From NCBI GenBank assembly GCA_950295325.1, contig OX485805.1:29747501-29811500 (forward strand): a stretch of 64,000 nucleotides of DNA, in the 5' to 3' direction. This DNA comes from Polytrichum commune. Lineage: Eukaryota > Streptophyta > Polytrichopsida > Polytrichales > Polytrichaceae. The notes beneath the pieces are model-generated. The model was not told where the DNA came from. It did no database searches and worked only from the letters and a program-made list of their open reading frames with translations. Both the position numbers and the translations under genes were made by a program. The stretch's first letter is position 1, and each line of letters opens with the position of its first letter. Positions 23,801 to 35,489 of the stretch are shown here, piece after piece.

Positions 23801-25167
23801 GGTCATTAAGTGGGATCCTTGATCTTTACTTCGTTGTGTCAAAATTGGCTGCTACATGAAAGAGTCAATATAGTTATCCTTCAACTCAATTGGAGGAGTT
23901 GATCTCCTACGATTTTCCATTGGTTGTTTTGCATGGAATGTCGTTACTTTCTTGCCAGTTATGATGGTGCATCCTCGGAGGCGGTGTTTGAATTTGAGTA
24001 GAGAGCAACCTATTGCGGTTCATTGAGGGCCAAACTCATTTTAGCACCTCTTGACATGCCACAATGAGTTTGAGTACCCTCAATGGACCATTGTAGAATG
24101 TTCTTCGGTCAAATCTCGAGAATAACTTCAAGCGTGCACCGCAAATTTCCCGACATGGAAGGTATTTTACGCAAAAACAACCAACTCCCGACCAAAGTCA
24201 TGTCAAAGTCCTCAACTCTAATGTGACCTAAGAGTATGAAGAAATGAAAATGGACCTTTTTTTCAATTAGGAGTGTTGAAAAGAACGTGTAAAGTTATAC
24301 CTCATCAACACGCGAGGAGAAAGAGGTGAAGTGGCTGGAGCATTTGGCTTCAAGCATTGCAAGGGCTCTCGAGGCTGATGTGTATCGTCCACCACCATAG
24401 CTACCCCAAAGTCATCTTGGCTCGACCTGTGAAGGTAAAACAACATGAGCATTGTTAAGGAGCAGAGTTATCAATTGCTGCAGTGTATAAATGTCACGCT
24501 TACTCATGGTTTCTTCGCAGCGTGGTTGCTGCCAATCTACTAACATGACCTCGGCAGTTTTCGACCAATTTGGGACCAATAGTATTGACACAGAATCATC
24601 TACGTGATGTATGTACATTGGTTATGAGTTTTTTAAGCCATTATGTCCAAATTTGAGCATGAAAGACTTATTGCACAAACAAGGAATTTGAATTGTGCTA
24701 CCATAGCCACCCTAAAGTCATGATCTTGGCTCGACCTGTGATAGTAAATAATATCATCAGCATTGTTAAGGAGCACGAAAGACATATTGCACAACAAAGT
24801 GACTGAGATATATTTCTGTCTTATCTGACAAATCTTTTCACGCTCATTCATGGGCTTCGCCATTGTTGGTTGCCAGTCTACTCAAATGAGGTAGTTTTCA
24901 ACCAACTTCAGACCACCAAGAAGTTTATACAGAATCATCTACGGTGGTTTATGTATATTGCTTCACAATGAGTTTCTGTGAGCAGTTATGTTCAAACCTG
25001 AGCATAAAAGACATATTGCAAAAAAGAGAGTAATTTATCACATACTTGATTAATTTCATGTCTCTCTTGAACACACTCTCGCAGCCGGAGTGGAACGCAG
25101 CCGACACCTCAGATATATTCTCACATTGCAAAGATGATGCAATGCCTTCCAATTCCAATGTACTCAT
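17875..25167 (-). CDS. Gene A: plant protein of unknown function with repeated K-H-x-S-R-L-E motifs (835 aa)
   Basis: Nine coding exons: 25167-25046, 24426-24301, 23590-23493, 23201-22795, 22315-22143, 21225-20843, 19909-19187, 18677-18259 and 17931-17875 (TGA). They total 2508 nt in one open frame, all with GT-AG introns, and exons 1-6 match paralogue B in order and phase. Exon 4 has an RKS-rich stretch and GWFPRGQKTESYLERKIR. Exon 5 has MLGASNLHLSRIEKEKRAA and WCRILKAAG. Exon 6 ends with QPDWVDHASEAS. Exons 7-8 hold ML+RVK.LQPEQC.SLATIV and six motifs of the form VKHVSRLEAEK / KKHKSRLELE / VRKLSRLEMEK / LKRHVSKLEQEQ, joined by Ala/Lys-rich coiled-coil-like stretches. No signal peptide, membrane span or enzyme motif is visible. 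The motif repetition suggests a filament- or protein-binding role, but that is inference. An in-frame ATG at 25254 could also be the start; 25167 aligns best with B. Compared with B, an extra intron splits exon 7 and one motif is missing. Confidence 0.85.
18646..19085. repeat. 221-bp tandem duplication across an exon edge in gene A intron 7
   Basis: 18646-18866 and 18867-19085 are tandem copies. Both begin with about 30 bp of exon-8 sequence ('cacaagtacat.acc..ggcc.ccaccca') and continue with 'cacatcaaac.acatcaacattga' and 'ttgcaagacct.aaaggtt' blocks. In the second copy the splice acceptor has been lost. Intron 7 (18678-19186) has no counterpart in gene B. Confidence 0.8.
20330..20770. repeat. 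Tandem pair of the 220-bp repeat in gene A intron 6
   Basis: Copies at about 20330-20530 and 20560-20770 share 'gactgtctctg', 'tcctccag', 'tacagatgaacaaa' and 'aaggtatcagtgcagatc.acagacaa'. They match the pair at 17240-17700 in the 3' flank. Confidence 0.7.
22550..22800. repeat. Three copies of the exon 4 end and its splice donor in gene A intron 4
   Basis: The plus-strand phrase 'acctggagaatgcgtatttt', which is the end of exon 4 followed by its donor, occurs near 22555, 22671 and 22794. Only 22795 joins to a long open exon; the others are duplicates within the intron, preceded by related 'caattcctacca' sequence. They are potential decoy donors. Confidence 0.75.
24430..25045. repeat. Duplicated intron segment with a decayed exon 2 copy in gene A intron 1
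   Basis: About 24430-24700 and 24730-25010 share 'agcattgttaaggagca', 'acagaatcatctacg' and 'catgaaagac.tattgca'. At 24726 and below, a second 'cacag|gtcgagccaagat' acceptor plus exon-2-like sequence is present, but it runs into unrelated sequence and lacks the rest of exon 2. It is best read as a dead duplicate of exon 2. Confidence 0.75.
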
Positions 25168-25800
25168 GTCTGGGTGATTCAACCTAACCACATGAGCTTG
25201 TCCCAGCCAAACGATACCCTTGAAAATTGTAAAGAAAACCACCAATGCGATCAACTATTGTTACCGCCCATGCACACGAAAGCTCCAACTCCACAAACTG
25301 AGAAACTCAAGCAACAACTTAACCTGCAGATGATCGGCGCCTACTAAACATACCAAAAGGCATTGAATCCTCAAACTTTATCCCACCGAGGGCCCAACTT
25401 CCAAAACGACCTCTATAACCCACCGCATTTCCACTCACTGTGACCTCCGGTCGATCTAATTCACCTTCCAAGGCGAAAACTGAACTAACTCCCCTCTATT
25501 GTTCACTCTCCGGATCAAACACAACAGATTTCTACTACCGTAAAACTCAATCTCCTTCGAAACTTACTGCGAGGAATCAAAATGGGAGAAGTCCTTCGAA
25601 TGTCTCTCTCTCTCTCTCGTCTCTCGTCTCTCGAGGCCAACGGTCCTATGTTTGAAATCGGACGGCTGAGATTGTAGTTTACTTTGTTTTTGAAGTAAAG
25701 AGATGTCCATTGGACGGCTGAGATTTTATCACGTGAGATGCCTGGGTTTCATGTTACCGTAGGGGGCCAACACGTACCGAAGACGTGAAGGGACAGTGAC
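25168..25800 (-). promoter_or_regulatory. Promoter and 5' leader region of gene A
   Basis: Upstream of the gene A start there is a CT-rich run (GA-rich on the sense strand, about 25600-25633), two copies of GGACGGCTGAGATT (about 25660-25673 and 25712-25725, plus-strand reading) and a CACGTG core (25730-25735), the G-box recognised by plant bZIP and bHLH factors. Part of this block is conserved upstream of gene B (34030-34060), so the duplication that made the pair included the promoter. I could not fix a TATA box or transcription start. Confidence 0.5.
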
Positions 25801-27330
25801 CCAGTCTGCTGGGGCTCCCTCTATAAACTCTTTACAAATATGTGTACATGCAGCATATTCTTTTTGGGAGAGTTTTGAGGGTTGCATTCAAATGCAAAGC
25901 TAAAGGGAGTTCTTTTTTAAGGCGAAAACACTTAACATTAAAGGATCATGTGGGCCTACCTACTAGGAAGACTCAAGAGTTATCTGGAAAGTCTCTCAAA
26001 GAGGGACCAAACTTAGGGTTTTAAATCATTTCAAAAAGTCAACGTTATTGTATGAAGTCAATTGTTGGAAGGTTGTATGGGCCACATTGATTAGTTTACG
26101 AAACACATAGTCAGAGTGATTGAGATTGGGAAATTTGAGCAAGTACCTCAAGGGCAGGTTTCCATGTCCGTTAGTAACAACCCATAATATTCTAGATAAT
26201 AATGGATTGTATGTGTTCTCATGAAGATAACCAAAGCAACCAAACAACCACGTTCTGGTTGTCGTTCAAAATGTGGAGGGCCGTGACCATGGGCCTCTAG
26301 ACTCCCATGTGCCAACTAAACATATAAGATAACAATGATTGGTTGGCACATACAAACCCACTAATCAAATTTCATCTACATTTGTCCTTATTCCCACCAC
26401 AACCTAGCTAGTGGGCGAGCAACATTCATGGAAAACCACCCTAAGTACTCCATTGTGACTAGTAAATTCTACATTCTAATCTACATACACTAAAAGATAA
26501 TACGTTATGTCATAAGGTAGAGGATGCTATAACCCTCACCCCATTCAAAACCAAAACCAACACCTTCTAATGTTGTAACTAGAACACACCTTTAACCGTC
26601 CAAATGTCTTTAGCGGAAAGCATGCAAGGTTGGTTTTGGGTGAAAGTGGGGAAGATCCCACATGCAAAAGTTATGAGGGTTCAAATTCTTTTAGTGGGTG
26701 GAGTGTTAGTTTTAGTGTGAAGGTGAATTGGGTGAAAGATGGGGATGGTGTTGGGAGAAAATGGGATTGGTTTCAGACAAGTGTTGGGATGAGTTTTGGG
26801 AGCCATTTGCAATGGAAAATGTGTGGATCTAGAGAGGGATTCAAGAAGCTAGGGTGACTTAAAAAATTTGTAGTGCAGCTTTCATATGATGTCCAATTTT
26901 TTATTTTTTATTATTATCATATTTGATTTTTGCCATGTCTAAGCCAATTTGCTAAGCCGATCATGCATATCATTAGTTCAAATAGACTCCAGAAATATAC
27001 CAAATTGTAGAAGGTGTTTATTTGAGCACCCTCTATTAACAATAGAAGGCAGATTGGTCAACCTCGCTGACAATGTCATGGAAACCAGATTGACAACACT
27101 GCATTTGCAAAGAGTGTCTTGAATTATGTAAAGAAAATGATAATAATGATTATGATTTACCAAAAACAATTGATGTTCAACCCAAGGAATTACATACTGA
27201 TTGGAAAACAGACAAAGTTCAACCCTCTGCAATCCACCAATTAACAAGAGAAACAAGGTGACTTCTCTTTGTACCCACCATAGGAGTGTATCGGTCGGGG
27301 AGGGACATACAGAGTCTCCTCCTAGTCCTC
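25800..27330. other. Spacer between gene A promoter and gene B 3' end
   Basis: No supportable gene. The plus frame at 26630-26857 is a Gly/Trp/Ser-rich string without relatives in the window and is probably chance. The stretch nearest 27330 is the presumed 3' untranslated region of gene B. Confidence 0.5.
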
Positions 27331-27331
27331 C

Positions 27332-30300
27332 TCAACATCCTCCTCGACCAGAGGGAAACAATAGTTTCTCCGTCTGTGCCTCACCATCTATCTCACGCAT
27401 CTTTGCCTGGAAAAAACTAATCTACTCTAACTAACCTAACAATCTGTTTGTCTGTCTGTCTATCAGTCTGTTCAGAAATGATACATTTTATTATACATAC
27501 ATGACCACGGCATTCACTTTGGAAGAATGTACGGCTGCTCCCAACCTCCTTGCTTCCTCCTCAGCGCTTCTCCATGCCGCCTGCCAAAAGAAAGCAGGAG
27601 ATTGTCGAAGTCAGATAGATATCCCTATCAATTTGATACTGAGCAAGGCTACCTATCATTCATATGCATTCTGCAGCCTTTGTGCAGCCTTAGCACTTTT
27701 AAATGCAAACCAAGACATGCATGGAAAATCCCACAATTTGATGAATTGCTCAAGTATTGTGAGCATTTCTTCATGAGCTGCTACAGCATGTTTTACAATA
27801 GCTTAAGCATTTTGAAGTTTTCTGAAAGTAACTCGGAGACTTGGTGGTTTCCAGGGCCATGTCGATGAGTTTTGCCAAGCTAACTTGGCCAAGCTTCTTA
27901 TTTTTCATCTGCGGCCTTCACCCTCAGCACATGCACACACAAATAAAAAAGCTTGGGTTGCAAAATTCCATTAGAAATGCCCACAAACAGGTACGGTGAG
28001 CATTTCTTTATCAGCTGCTATTGTGTGTTTCACAATAGCTTTAGCATTGTGAAATTTCCTCAAAGAGAGCTCGGTGATGAATGTCAAGGTGGTGAAATTA
28101 TGTCACATGATTCGTTTGGTACCTGTTCTTGCTCCAGCTTGGAGACGTGTCTCTTAAGCGCCGCGCCGAGGCTAACCCCAGCCCATGCATCAGCACTCTC
28201 CTCCCTTGCTTTGAACGACGGTCTCCTTCTCGCCCATGGATTGGTGGATGCATCAGAATTCGCAGCAACCTGCTTCTCTGTCTCCAGTTTGGTCAATTTT
28301 CTCGTCCCCATGCTAGCCAACCCAGCCTGTTGATGATCCACATTCGCTACATTGTTGTTTACAGTTTCCTCCGCACTTATTGGTGTCTGTACATGGTTCA
28401 GGGTTTCCAAACCCATGGCCTCTCCAGAGGTCGACGAATCCGAACGACTTTCGGTGTACTGCACATTGCTGCTTCCGATGCGGGTCAAGTGATCGGCAGG
28501 AACAGTTTGGGTTGCAGCAGCAGCAATCCGGGCTGCCTCTTTCTCCTTCTCCAAGCGGGACTTATGCTTCACAAGCACATCTCCCAAGCCACCTACAGAT
28601 GATGCATTGGCGATGGCAAAGTTTCGAGCTTTCTTAGGTGGTGATGGTTGAGTGGAACCACCAGTTGCAGCTTCCTTTGCAGCTTGCTTCCCTGCAGCAC
28701 TCAACCTTCTTGCAGCCTTCGCTTCTTCTACCTCTCTTTCCAACCGAGACTTATGCTTGATCAAAGACTCCCCTAACCCCACTTTCCGTGTTAGAGAGAT
28801 TCTCCTACCAGTTTTCCTTGGGGACGGCCTCTTGAAGAACCGATCTGCTCTCTCCAACGCAGCTGCTGCTTTTTCCTGCTCCAATTTGGACATCTTCTTC
28901 ACCCCAACCTTCTCCAACCCTTCAATGTGGCTTTCATGTTTGATCAATTCCGGAGATGATGAAGATGAGGGCTCTGAAGATCCTGATCCATCTTGTGCAC
29001 AGGCTGCTAATTCCATAGCTGCAACAGCCCTCTTCTCTCGCTCCAGCCGAGAGACATGCTTCACAAACATGTTGCCCAAGTCAGGAACAGGGCTGACTGC
29101 TACACTCAATCTCCGCTTTGGAATGGTTTGCTTTCCATTTTCGGCTTTGGCAGCTGCGAGAGCTGCAGCTTTCTCCGCTTCCAGGCGAGACACATGCTTC
29201 ACCAAAATGTCGCCCAAGCCTCCACCATTCTTCACATCCACGTCGTGCTCCAGGCTCTCCTCTCGGAGGAGAGCGTTAAGACCTCGCGTGGCCACAATGG
29301 TTGCCAGGGATGCACATTGCTCTGGTTGCAAGGCTTTCACCCTCTTCAACATGTCTCCGACCAAGGGGTTGCTGATGTTACCGTTGATGGATTCGAAAAC
29401 ATCCATTGCAAGCACCCCCTCGGATGACTTGCTCAGCTCTGCAGTTCACCAAGAGTTTAGCCACATGAGCCAGACCTTGGAACAACGTAATACGACCACG
29501 AACTAATATGCAGTTGCAGGAGATGAATTACCCTGTCGCTATTCTCTACAAGCTCAAAGATTCACCTTCTGAAGAGATTGGATCATAGGATTTTGAAGGG
29601 AGACAGACAGACACATGCCAAGCTATGATCCAATATATCATGATTACCCAACATACATTTGGGCAGTGAATTACCCTGTCACTGCTCCCTACAAGCTCGA
29701 AAAACCTGCTGACAAGCTTGGGCTTTGAAGGGAGACAGAGATACACACACCAAGCTTTGATCCAATGGATCATGATTACCCAACATACATTGGCGTAGTG
29801 AAACAGCATGTCACTGCTCCCTACAAGCTCAAAGATTCACCTTCTGAAAAAATTACGTCATGGGTTTTGGAGGGACACTGCTCCCTACATGGTAGAGGGA
29901 TTGACCTTCAGAAGAAATTAGATAATGCTTTTTGAAGGAAAACGGACACACACCAGACTTTAATCCAATTTATGACAATGACCCAACATAAATTGGGAGC
30001 AGCTGAAAGGACCCTGTCACTGCTCCCTACAAGCTCAAAGATTCACCTTCTACAGCAATCGGGTCATAGATTCTGAAGGGAGACAGACGGACACCAGACT
30101 TAAATCCAATGTATGATGATCACACAAATACACACTGGAGCAGTTGCCATAAACCTGTCACTACTCCCTACCAGCTCAAAGATAAACCTTCTGAAGCAAT
30201 TGGATCATGGATTTTAAAGGTAGACAAACAGACAGAGACACCCACCATTGCTCAATTTTTCGGTGCTTGAAGCTTCAGATGCATGATCCACCCAATCTGG

Positions 30301-33300
30301 CTGCACACCTCCAGCGGCCTCCAAGTTCTGTTGCTCTTTAATCAACCGCATCGCATTCCGCAGCTCAGCGTCCTTCAAGTCGCTGGTGTGGCGCAGCAGC
30401 GCAGCTTTCAAGGCGGCGGCCACCTCCTTGTCCACATCGAAAGCGGTCTCCAGTGTCGCAGAGATGTTGTGGGTGGCTGCTCCTCCGGAGCCTGATGATG
30501 AGTCGGCCGGTTTGGAAACCAGGCTAGGGTTGCGTGGGCCGTTTCCTAAATGGACACCCAGTGCAGCGGCGGCGGCCATAGCCTCGTCTGCTTTTTTCTC
30601 TGCCTTTTGAAGCTCAAGAGCCGCTGTCATGTAAGGGATCCTGAGATCCAAGAATTCACAAAACGAGTCTGTCAGTCACCATATCCATGTACTTGAGTGT
30701 CAAGTTCCAATCCTATAATGGTTTCATGTTCAAGAGCACAAGTGTATGGGGCGGTGATTGCAATGTTGATGCGAATTGCTCACCCAACATATCCATATCA
30801 ATTTCAAATTCCAGTTTTCTTGAGATTTTACAGAAACATGTACCTAGGTGATGATTACAATGTTGATGCGGACTACTCACACATCAAGATTCCAAGACAT
30901 CTATGTAGTTTCAAGTTCCAATCATCTGAAGAGGTTCAATACAAGTGTTTAGGTGGTGATTGCATGTTGATGCGAATTACTCCCCCAACATATCTATGTA
31001 CACGATCAAGTTCCATAGCTCTTGAGAATCTATAGAGTGCGATTCATGCAGATTACTCACCCTGCTGCTTTCAGAATGCGGCACCAAGAGGCTTCCACCA
31101 GTGCTGCTTTCCGGGCTTCAGTGGCATCCTTAGCTGCTGCGGAAGCAGCTCGCTTCTCCCTTTCCACACGTGACAGGTGCAAGTTGGAAGCTCCCAGCAT
31201 CTCATCGAGTGTCGCAATTTTACCCCCTTCCTTCTGCTGTTGTTCCAAGGAAACATCAATGAGAGAGACATTTAAATCCACATCACAAACCCCTAGATCC
31301 ATATATCAACACAGATTCCACATCGTTTCAAATCACATCAAACTATCAAATCAACATCAAATCAATGCCTACCAAACATTGGGTTGCCATTGTAATCTTC
31401 CAATTCCCATATATGATAGTTGCATCAACAAGGATGAAATATGACTTAGATCAATGCTAGACGAATCATAATCTCATAGAAAGAATATCAAATCCTGAAG
31501 AATATGTAAAGAAACTGAAGAAAATGTCTCGGAGAATCTTCAATACATAGGTTAAATACCAACCTGCAGCATCCGAATTTTTCTTTCAAGGTACGACTCC
31601 GTCTTCTGTCCTCTTGGGAACCATCCCAATGATGGTCGGCGCCGAGCAGAGCGTGGACTAGGATCTCCTCCAGCACCCTCTCCTTCTGCACGAAGGATCC
31701 GGCCAGCTCGCCCTGCGAAATCCTTGCTCTTCCTCACACTGGAGCCTGAGTAATCCCTACTCTTTCTCAAATTGGCCACAGCCAAATCCTTGCTCCTTCG
31801 TACAGCGGAACCAGGAGTTATTGATTTCAGGGTGCTGTAAACAATTTCTGCGCTGTTCTCTGTCTCTAGGTGTCGTCTCTTCGCCCCCATTGCTGGATCG
31901 GTCTGAGCATCCGCTTGGGCTTCCATAGGAACTGTTTGAGCTTCTGGAGTGCTGGGGGTTATTTGCTGATTTCTACCATCTTCGGAGATGAGAACAGCTG
32001 TTGATTCCTCCTGCTTCATGTCACCTGCATGTCACACGGAGTCAGTGCATTTGATTCGAAGCATTGATTGCACTCACACTTATGTCATCGTTATGGCACT
32101 CATGTACATCCAATCTTCACGAAGTTGTATGTTCTCACCATCAACATCTTTTGGTGTATCATTAGCCTTGAAAAGAGAGGAGACCTTGCAATCCTCGCTC
32201 TGGGGAACTTGAGCCTGTTCAGAAAGGTCGGAAGCTCCTTTTCTGTCAACAAAGCATCATCCACCACTGTCATTACGCAGATGACAGCATTATAATTGTG
32301 CTAGCAGTATTTGAACAACCTTATGAGCATGCTGCTTGATCACATATTTCTCCTTAGGTGCGAGAATTTATCCAGGAAAGAGAGGTGCTATTCAGTGGAA
32401 CATTCGTAAATTGTCCAAGCATAAAGTATTAGAAGTACAAAAAATGAGTGGGATTGTTACACTGATTGCAGCACAGTATGTTCCACAACAGGAAGAAGCA
32501 GGTGAAATTCAGACACATCGTCTGTAGTGCGCATAAATTCTGATGTAGTGAGGAATAAACCAACAAATGCGTTCATGACAAGAAGAGACTGTATAAGCAC
32601 CTCAATATGTGAGGAGAAAGCGGTGAGGCAGCTTGTGTGTTCAGTCTCAAAGATTGAAATGGCTCCCGAGTCGTCACAGTACTATCCACTGCCATAGCGC
32701 CTCGAAATTCTTTGCTTGACCTGTGTAGTCAAAGACGATTATCAAAGAAGCTAATTAATGAGGAGCTGTGCCACAAACAAAAAAAAAAAGTCATCACAAC
32801 CAATAGTTTATTATGTCCCACCATTTTACCAATCACGGAGATCTCAATGGACAGTATAGCCGCTTCCAATTTCGAGTGAGTTCCAAATGTTCTTACTTTG
32901 CTCAACGAATGGGTGGTTATGGGTATGCAACATATTCATTTGACAAGGACCACCTTGATTCCTCCGTCTTATTCATGCAAATACCACATCTTTTGCAAGT
33001 TTTGTAACTATGAAACTTCTCGGATCACTAATTCTATGAATGCTGTTCACTACTGGGGTTCGGAGCATTCAGATCCTTTCCTCTCAATAACTGCATTGAC
33101 ATTAGGAAGTACACAGTTATCACAGTTTGGCAATGAAGATAACATACTTGAATACTTCTTTCATCTCTTTCTATTTCGTTTCTATCTCGTGTGAGTTGCA
33201 ACTATTCTTCCTTTTGCTCAATAAATGGGTGGTTTTAGATACACAACAAATGCCTAAGAGAAGGCCACCTTGATTACTCCGCCCTACTCATTCAAACACC

Positions 33301-33562
33301 TCATCTTTTTTCAGATACGGACTTCTACAGTTTCTCGAATTACTAATTCGATAGGGTTCGGAGAGTTAAGATCCAATTCTCTTAACGAATGCACTCACAT
33401 CAGGCTAGGAGAAAAATTGCAAAGTTAAAATGCGATGATGATGATGATGATGATGACATACTTCATGACTACTTCCATCTCTTTCTTGAACACATTCTCG
33501 CAATCGGAATCGAACGTGAGAGATGCGATGTCATTCTCGCACTCCACTCCACCCGATGTCAT
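27332..33562 (-). CDS. Gene B: tandem paralogue of gene A with repeated K-H-x-S-R-L-E motifs (about 935 aa)
   Basis: Coding exons: 33562-33462, 32720-32601, 32242-32139, 32024-31564, 31233-31061, 30640-30246, 29438-28123, 27580-27518 and 27406-27332 (TGA). They sum to 2808 nt in one open frame. If exon 8 instead reads through, the stop is TAA at 27491-27493 and the protein has 919 residues. The ATG is supported by an in-frame stop shortly upstream. Exons 2 (KSS...SPLSP) and 3 (PQSE.CKVS.LFK) match gene A. Exon 4 has two R-K-S-K/R-D blocks and KTESYLERKIRMLQ. Exon 5 (173 nt in both genes) ends WCRILKAAG. Exon 7, one long exon here, holds seven motifs starting near residues 532, 578, 632, 679, 742, 832 and 881. 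Between motifs are serine-rich, basic (PSPPKKAR) and alanine-rich stretches. No catalytic domain, signal peptide or membrane span is visible. The protein is probably cytoplasmic or nuclear; its function is unknown to me. Confidence 0.85.
29530..30240. repeat. Intronic minisatellite, about six units of 65-150 bp, gene B intron 6
   Basis: The phrase 'ctgctccctacaagctcaaagattcaccttctgaag' and variants recurs near 29545, 29688, 29815, 29880, 30022 and 30160. Each is followed by 'tggatcat.g.tttt.aagg.agacagac' and most by 'ccaa.tat.atgat.acccaa'. It fills nearly the whole intron between exons 6 and 7. Gene A has a different repeat in the same intron. Confidence 0.8.
32820..33400. repeat. Tandem duplication in gene B intron 1
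   Basis: About 32860-33080 and 33180-33390 share 'gtgagtt.caa.t.ttcttc.ttt', 'ctcaa..aatgggtggtt', 'aaggccaccttgattactcc' and 'gggttcggag', so intron 1 of gene B contains a duplicated unit of about 320 bp, like intron 1 of gene A. A (GAT)n run sits just inside the donor of exon 1 (33433-33458). Confidence 0.7.
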
Positions 33563-34340
33563 GTCTCGTCTACAACCTCCTCACAAACCATGCAACAAAT
33601 GCCGTAATCCGAGGTGAATCCCGGAGAAACAGCTCCAAAGAATGTGAACAAATCAACTCCACTCTCCACTCTCAATGGAGCCGAAAGCAGAATTTTCCGA
33701 TTTCTCCACTCAAAAACTGTCAACAAACAAACTCTCCACAGGCTTCACCACAGGTTAACAAACTCAGCTCACACTAAACCCACAAAAATTCCCCGGCACC
33801 CACAAAAGTCTCTATCGCTGAGTTACTGCAATTGATCGAAATGAAGAATGTGAACAATCAATTGGCGGAGCACATGGTCGCCTTAAACTCCGAAATCCAT
33901 TGAATGCATCTCTAACGGTCTTCCCTCCGAACCAAAAGCCTCAACGGTCACCACGCTCCCAGTCCCCCATCACAGAGACCGCGTTCCTTGTGTCGGAGTT
34001 CCCCATTCGACATCGCAATCCACATCGGACGGTTATAATTCAATCCCATGAGATGGCGGGAACTTGATGGGAACGAGTTCCCATTTGTAGTTCGGCAGCT
34101 CAACGGTCACTTCCAGTTCCGTTCTCATACCCTATCTTCGCGAGCACGTTCCCTGTTCACGAAAGTCGCTTCTCTGCGTCCACATCGGACGGGTCGGATT
34201 TCGTGTTTGGGGAACTTGTTGGGAGCTTGATAAGGAACGCGTAATTTGTGGTGACGGACGGGATGCGGGAATATCCAGATCTGACGGTGGGGATTCCACA
34301 CGTGGGATAGCTGGGATGTGGAGTAATGGCCGAGTCCCAA
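33563..34340 (-). promoter_or_regulatory. Promoter and 5' leader region of gene B
   Basis: GC-richer than its surroundings. 'cacatcggacggttataa' (about 34021) and 'cacatcggacgggtcgga' (about 34182) are internal repeats related to the GGACGGCTGAGATT blocks upstream of gene A. A CACGTG core lies at 34299-34304. No transcription start can be fixed. Confidence 0.45.
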
Positions 34341-35480
34341 CAAACTTTTCTTGAAAATTGCTTTGGGGGATTTTAAGGGATTTTGGAGGCAGATTTGGAT
34401 TTTGAACTTAGCTTATCACCTTAACGGCCAAATTACATGATTTATTGGAAAATGTGCAAACCCAAAAGATACTTTCTACAGTCCACCCTCGATAAATGTT
34501 ACACTTATAAACGTTAACTCATTATATTTGTTAACAAAATCGTACTCCCCTCATATTGCTAACTAGAATGTTAACTATGTTAAATGTTGACAATAATTTA
34601 CTCCCCTCTTTGTTAATTTGCCACTTATAAATGTTAACCTACGAAATACATCCATTACATTGGCTCACAACCTTTCAAGGTGGCAAAAGCCACCAAGTTT
34701 GACTTTTGTGATCAAATTATTCATCTGGACTATATTGATTCTTATTTTGTTTCATAAAAATAAAAGATTGATTTGATACACATATTTTATATATGATAAT
34801 TTTGCAAAACTCACCCTCCATAATTGTAATGAATTTATATTTGTTAAGCATTCAAAAAGCTCCCTTTATAACTGTTACAATGTTAACTCACTATAAATGT
34901 TAGGAAAATTTTACTCCAGAGGTAGGGTGGTATCAACTATCAACATTAAATATAATCAAACACTAAAAATTTTAGTGGACTTGCAATTTTACTAACACTA
35001 AATCCAAGGGTTTGTTTCTATTGGTTTTTTTTCCTTAAGTAACCATTGACACGACTTGGGCACAAAATCATTGCGGCTTATCGCACTTCAAATCATAGAC
35101 TCTCTTGTCATTGAAACCGGCCACTGGTAGATTATCCCAATCTTTAGAGATAAAAGATTGTGCCACTTCTTTTTATGACAATGTAGTAGAAAATGAAGCA
35201 TGCACTTTGTGTTGGACTATCCCCCTCGACAACTACATTAGAGATAGGTTTTTTTCCTTGTTTCAAAATGTAGTACTAGATAAACTCAAGTGTTTCTTCC
35301 AATTTGACCATCAAGCTCATATTAGCTTCCATGTTACTGAGGCCATAGCACTCCGTTATTCTAGTGGAATCAATATCTTCCACACCATCTTCGTGTACTT
35401 ATCATCCCATAAGCCAAATCTTCGATTCCTAGACTTTAAAATCGATTTTGTTTCATGTTATTGGTAGTATAGTATTGTAA
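34340..35480. other. AT-rich spacer with a short unassigned plus-strand frame
   Basis: About 34490-34960 contains scattered 'tataaatgttaac' repeats. A 120-codon plus-strand frame at 35105-35467 has no recognisable motif, no splice-linked neighbours and no relatives here. I do not consider it a gene. Confidence 0.4.
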
Positions 35481-35489
35481 ATGTGGCAC

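Noticed and set aside
28652-29506. A 284-codon plus-strand frame
   Set aside because: It is the antisense shadow of gene B exon 7: the Ser/Ala/Leu/Arg-rich peptide is the complement of the KHxSRLE coding sequence, which has splice-supported exons and a paralogue.
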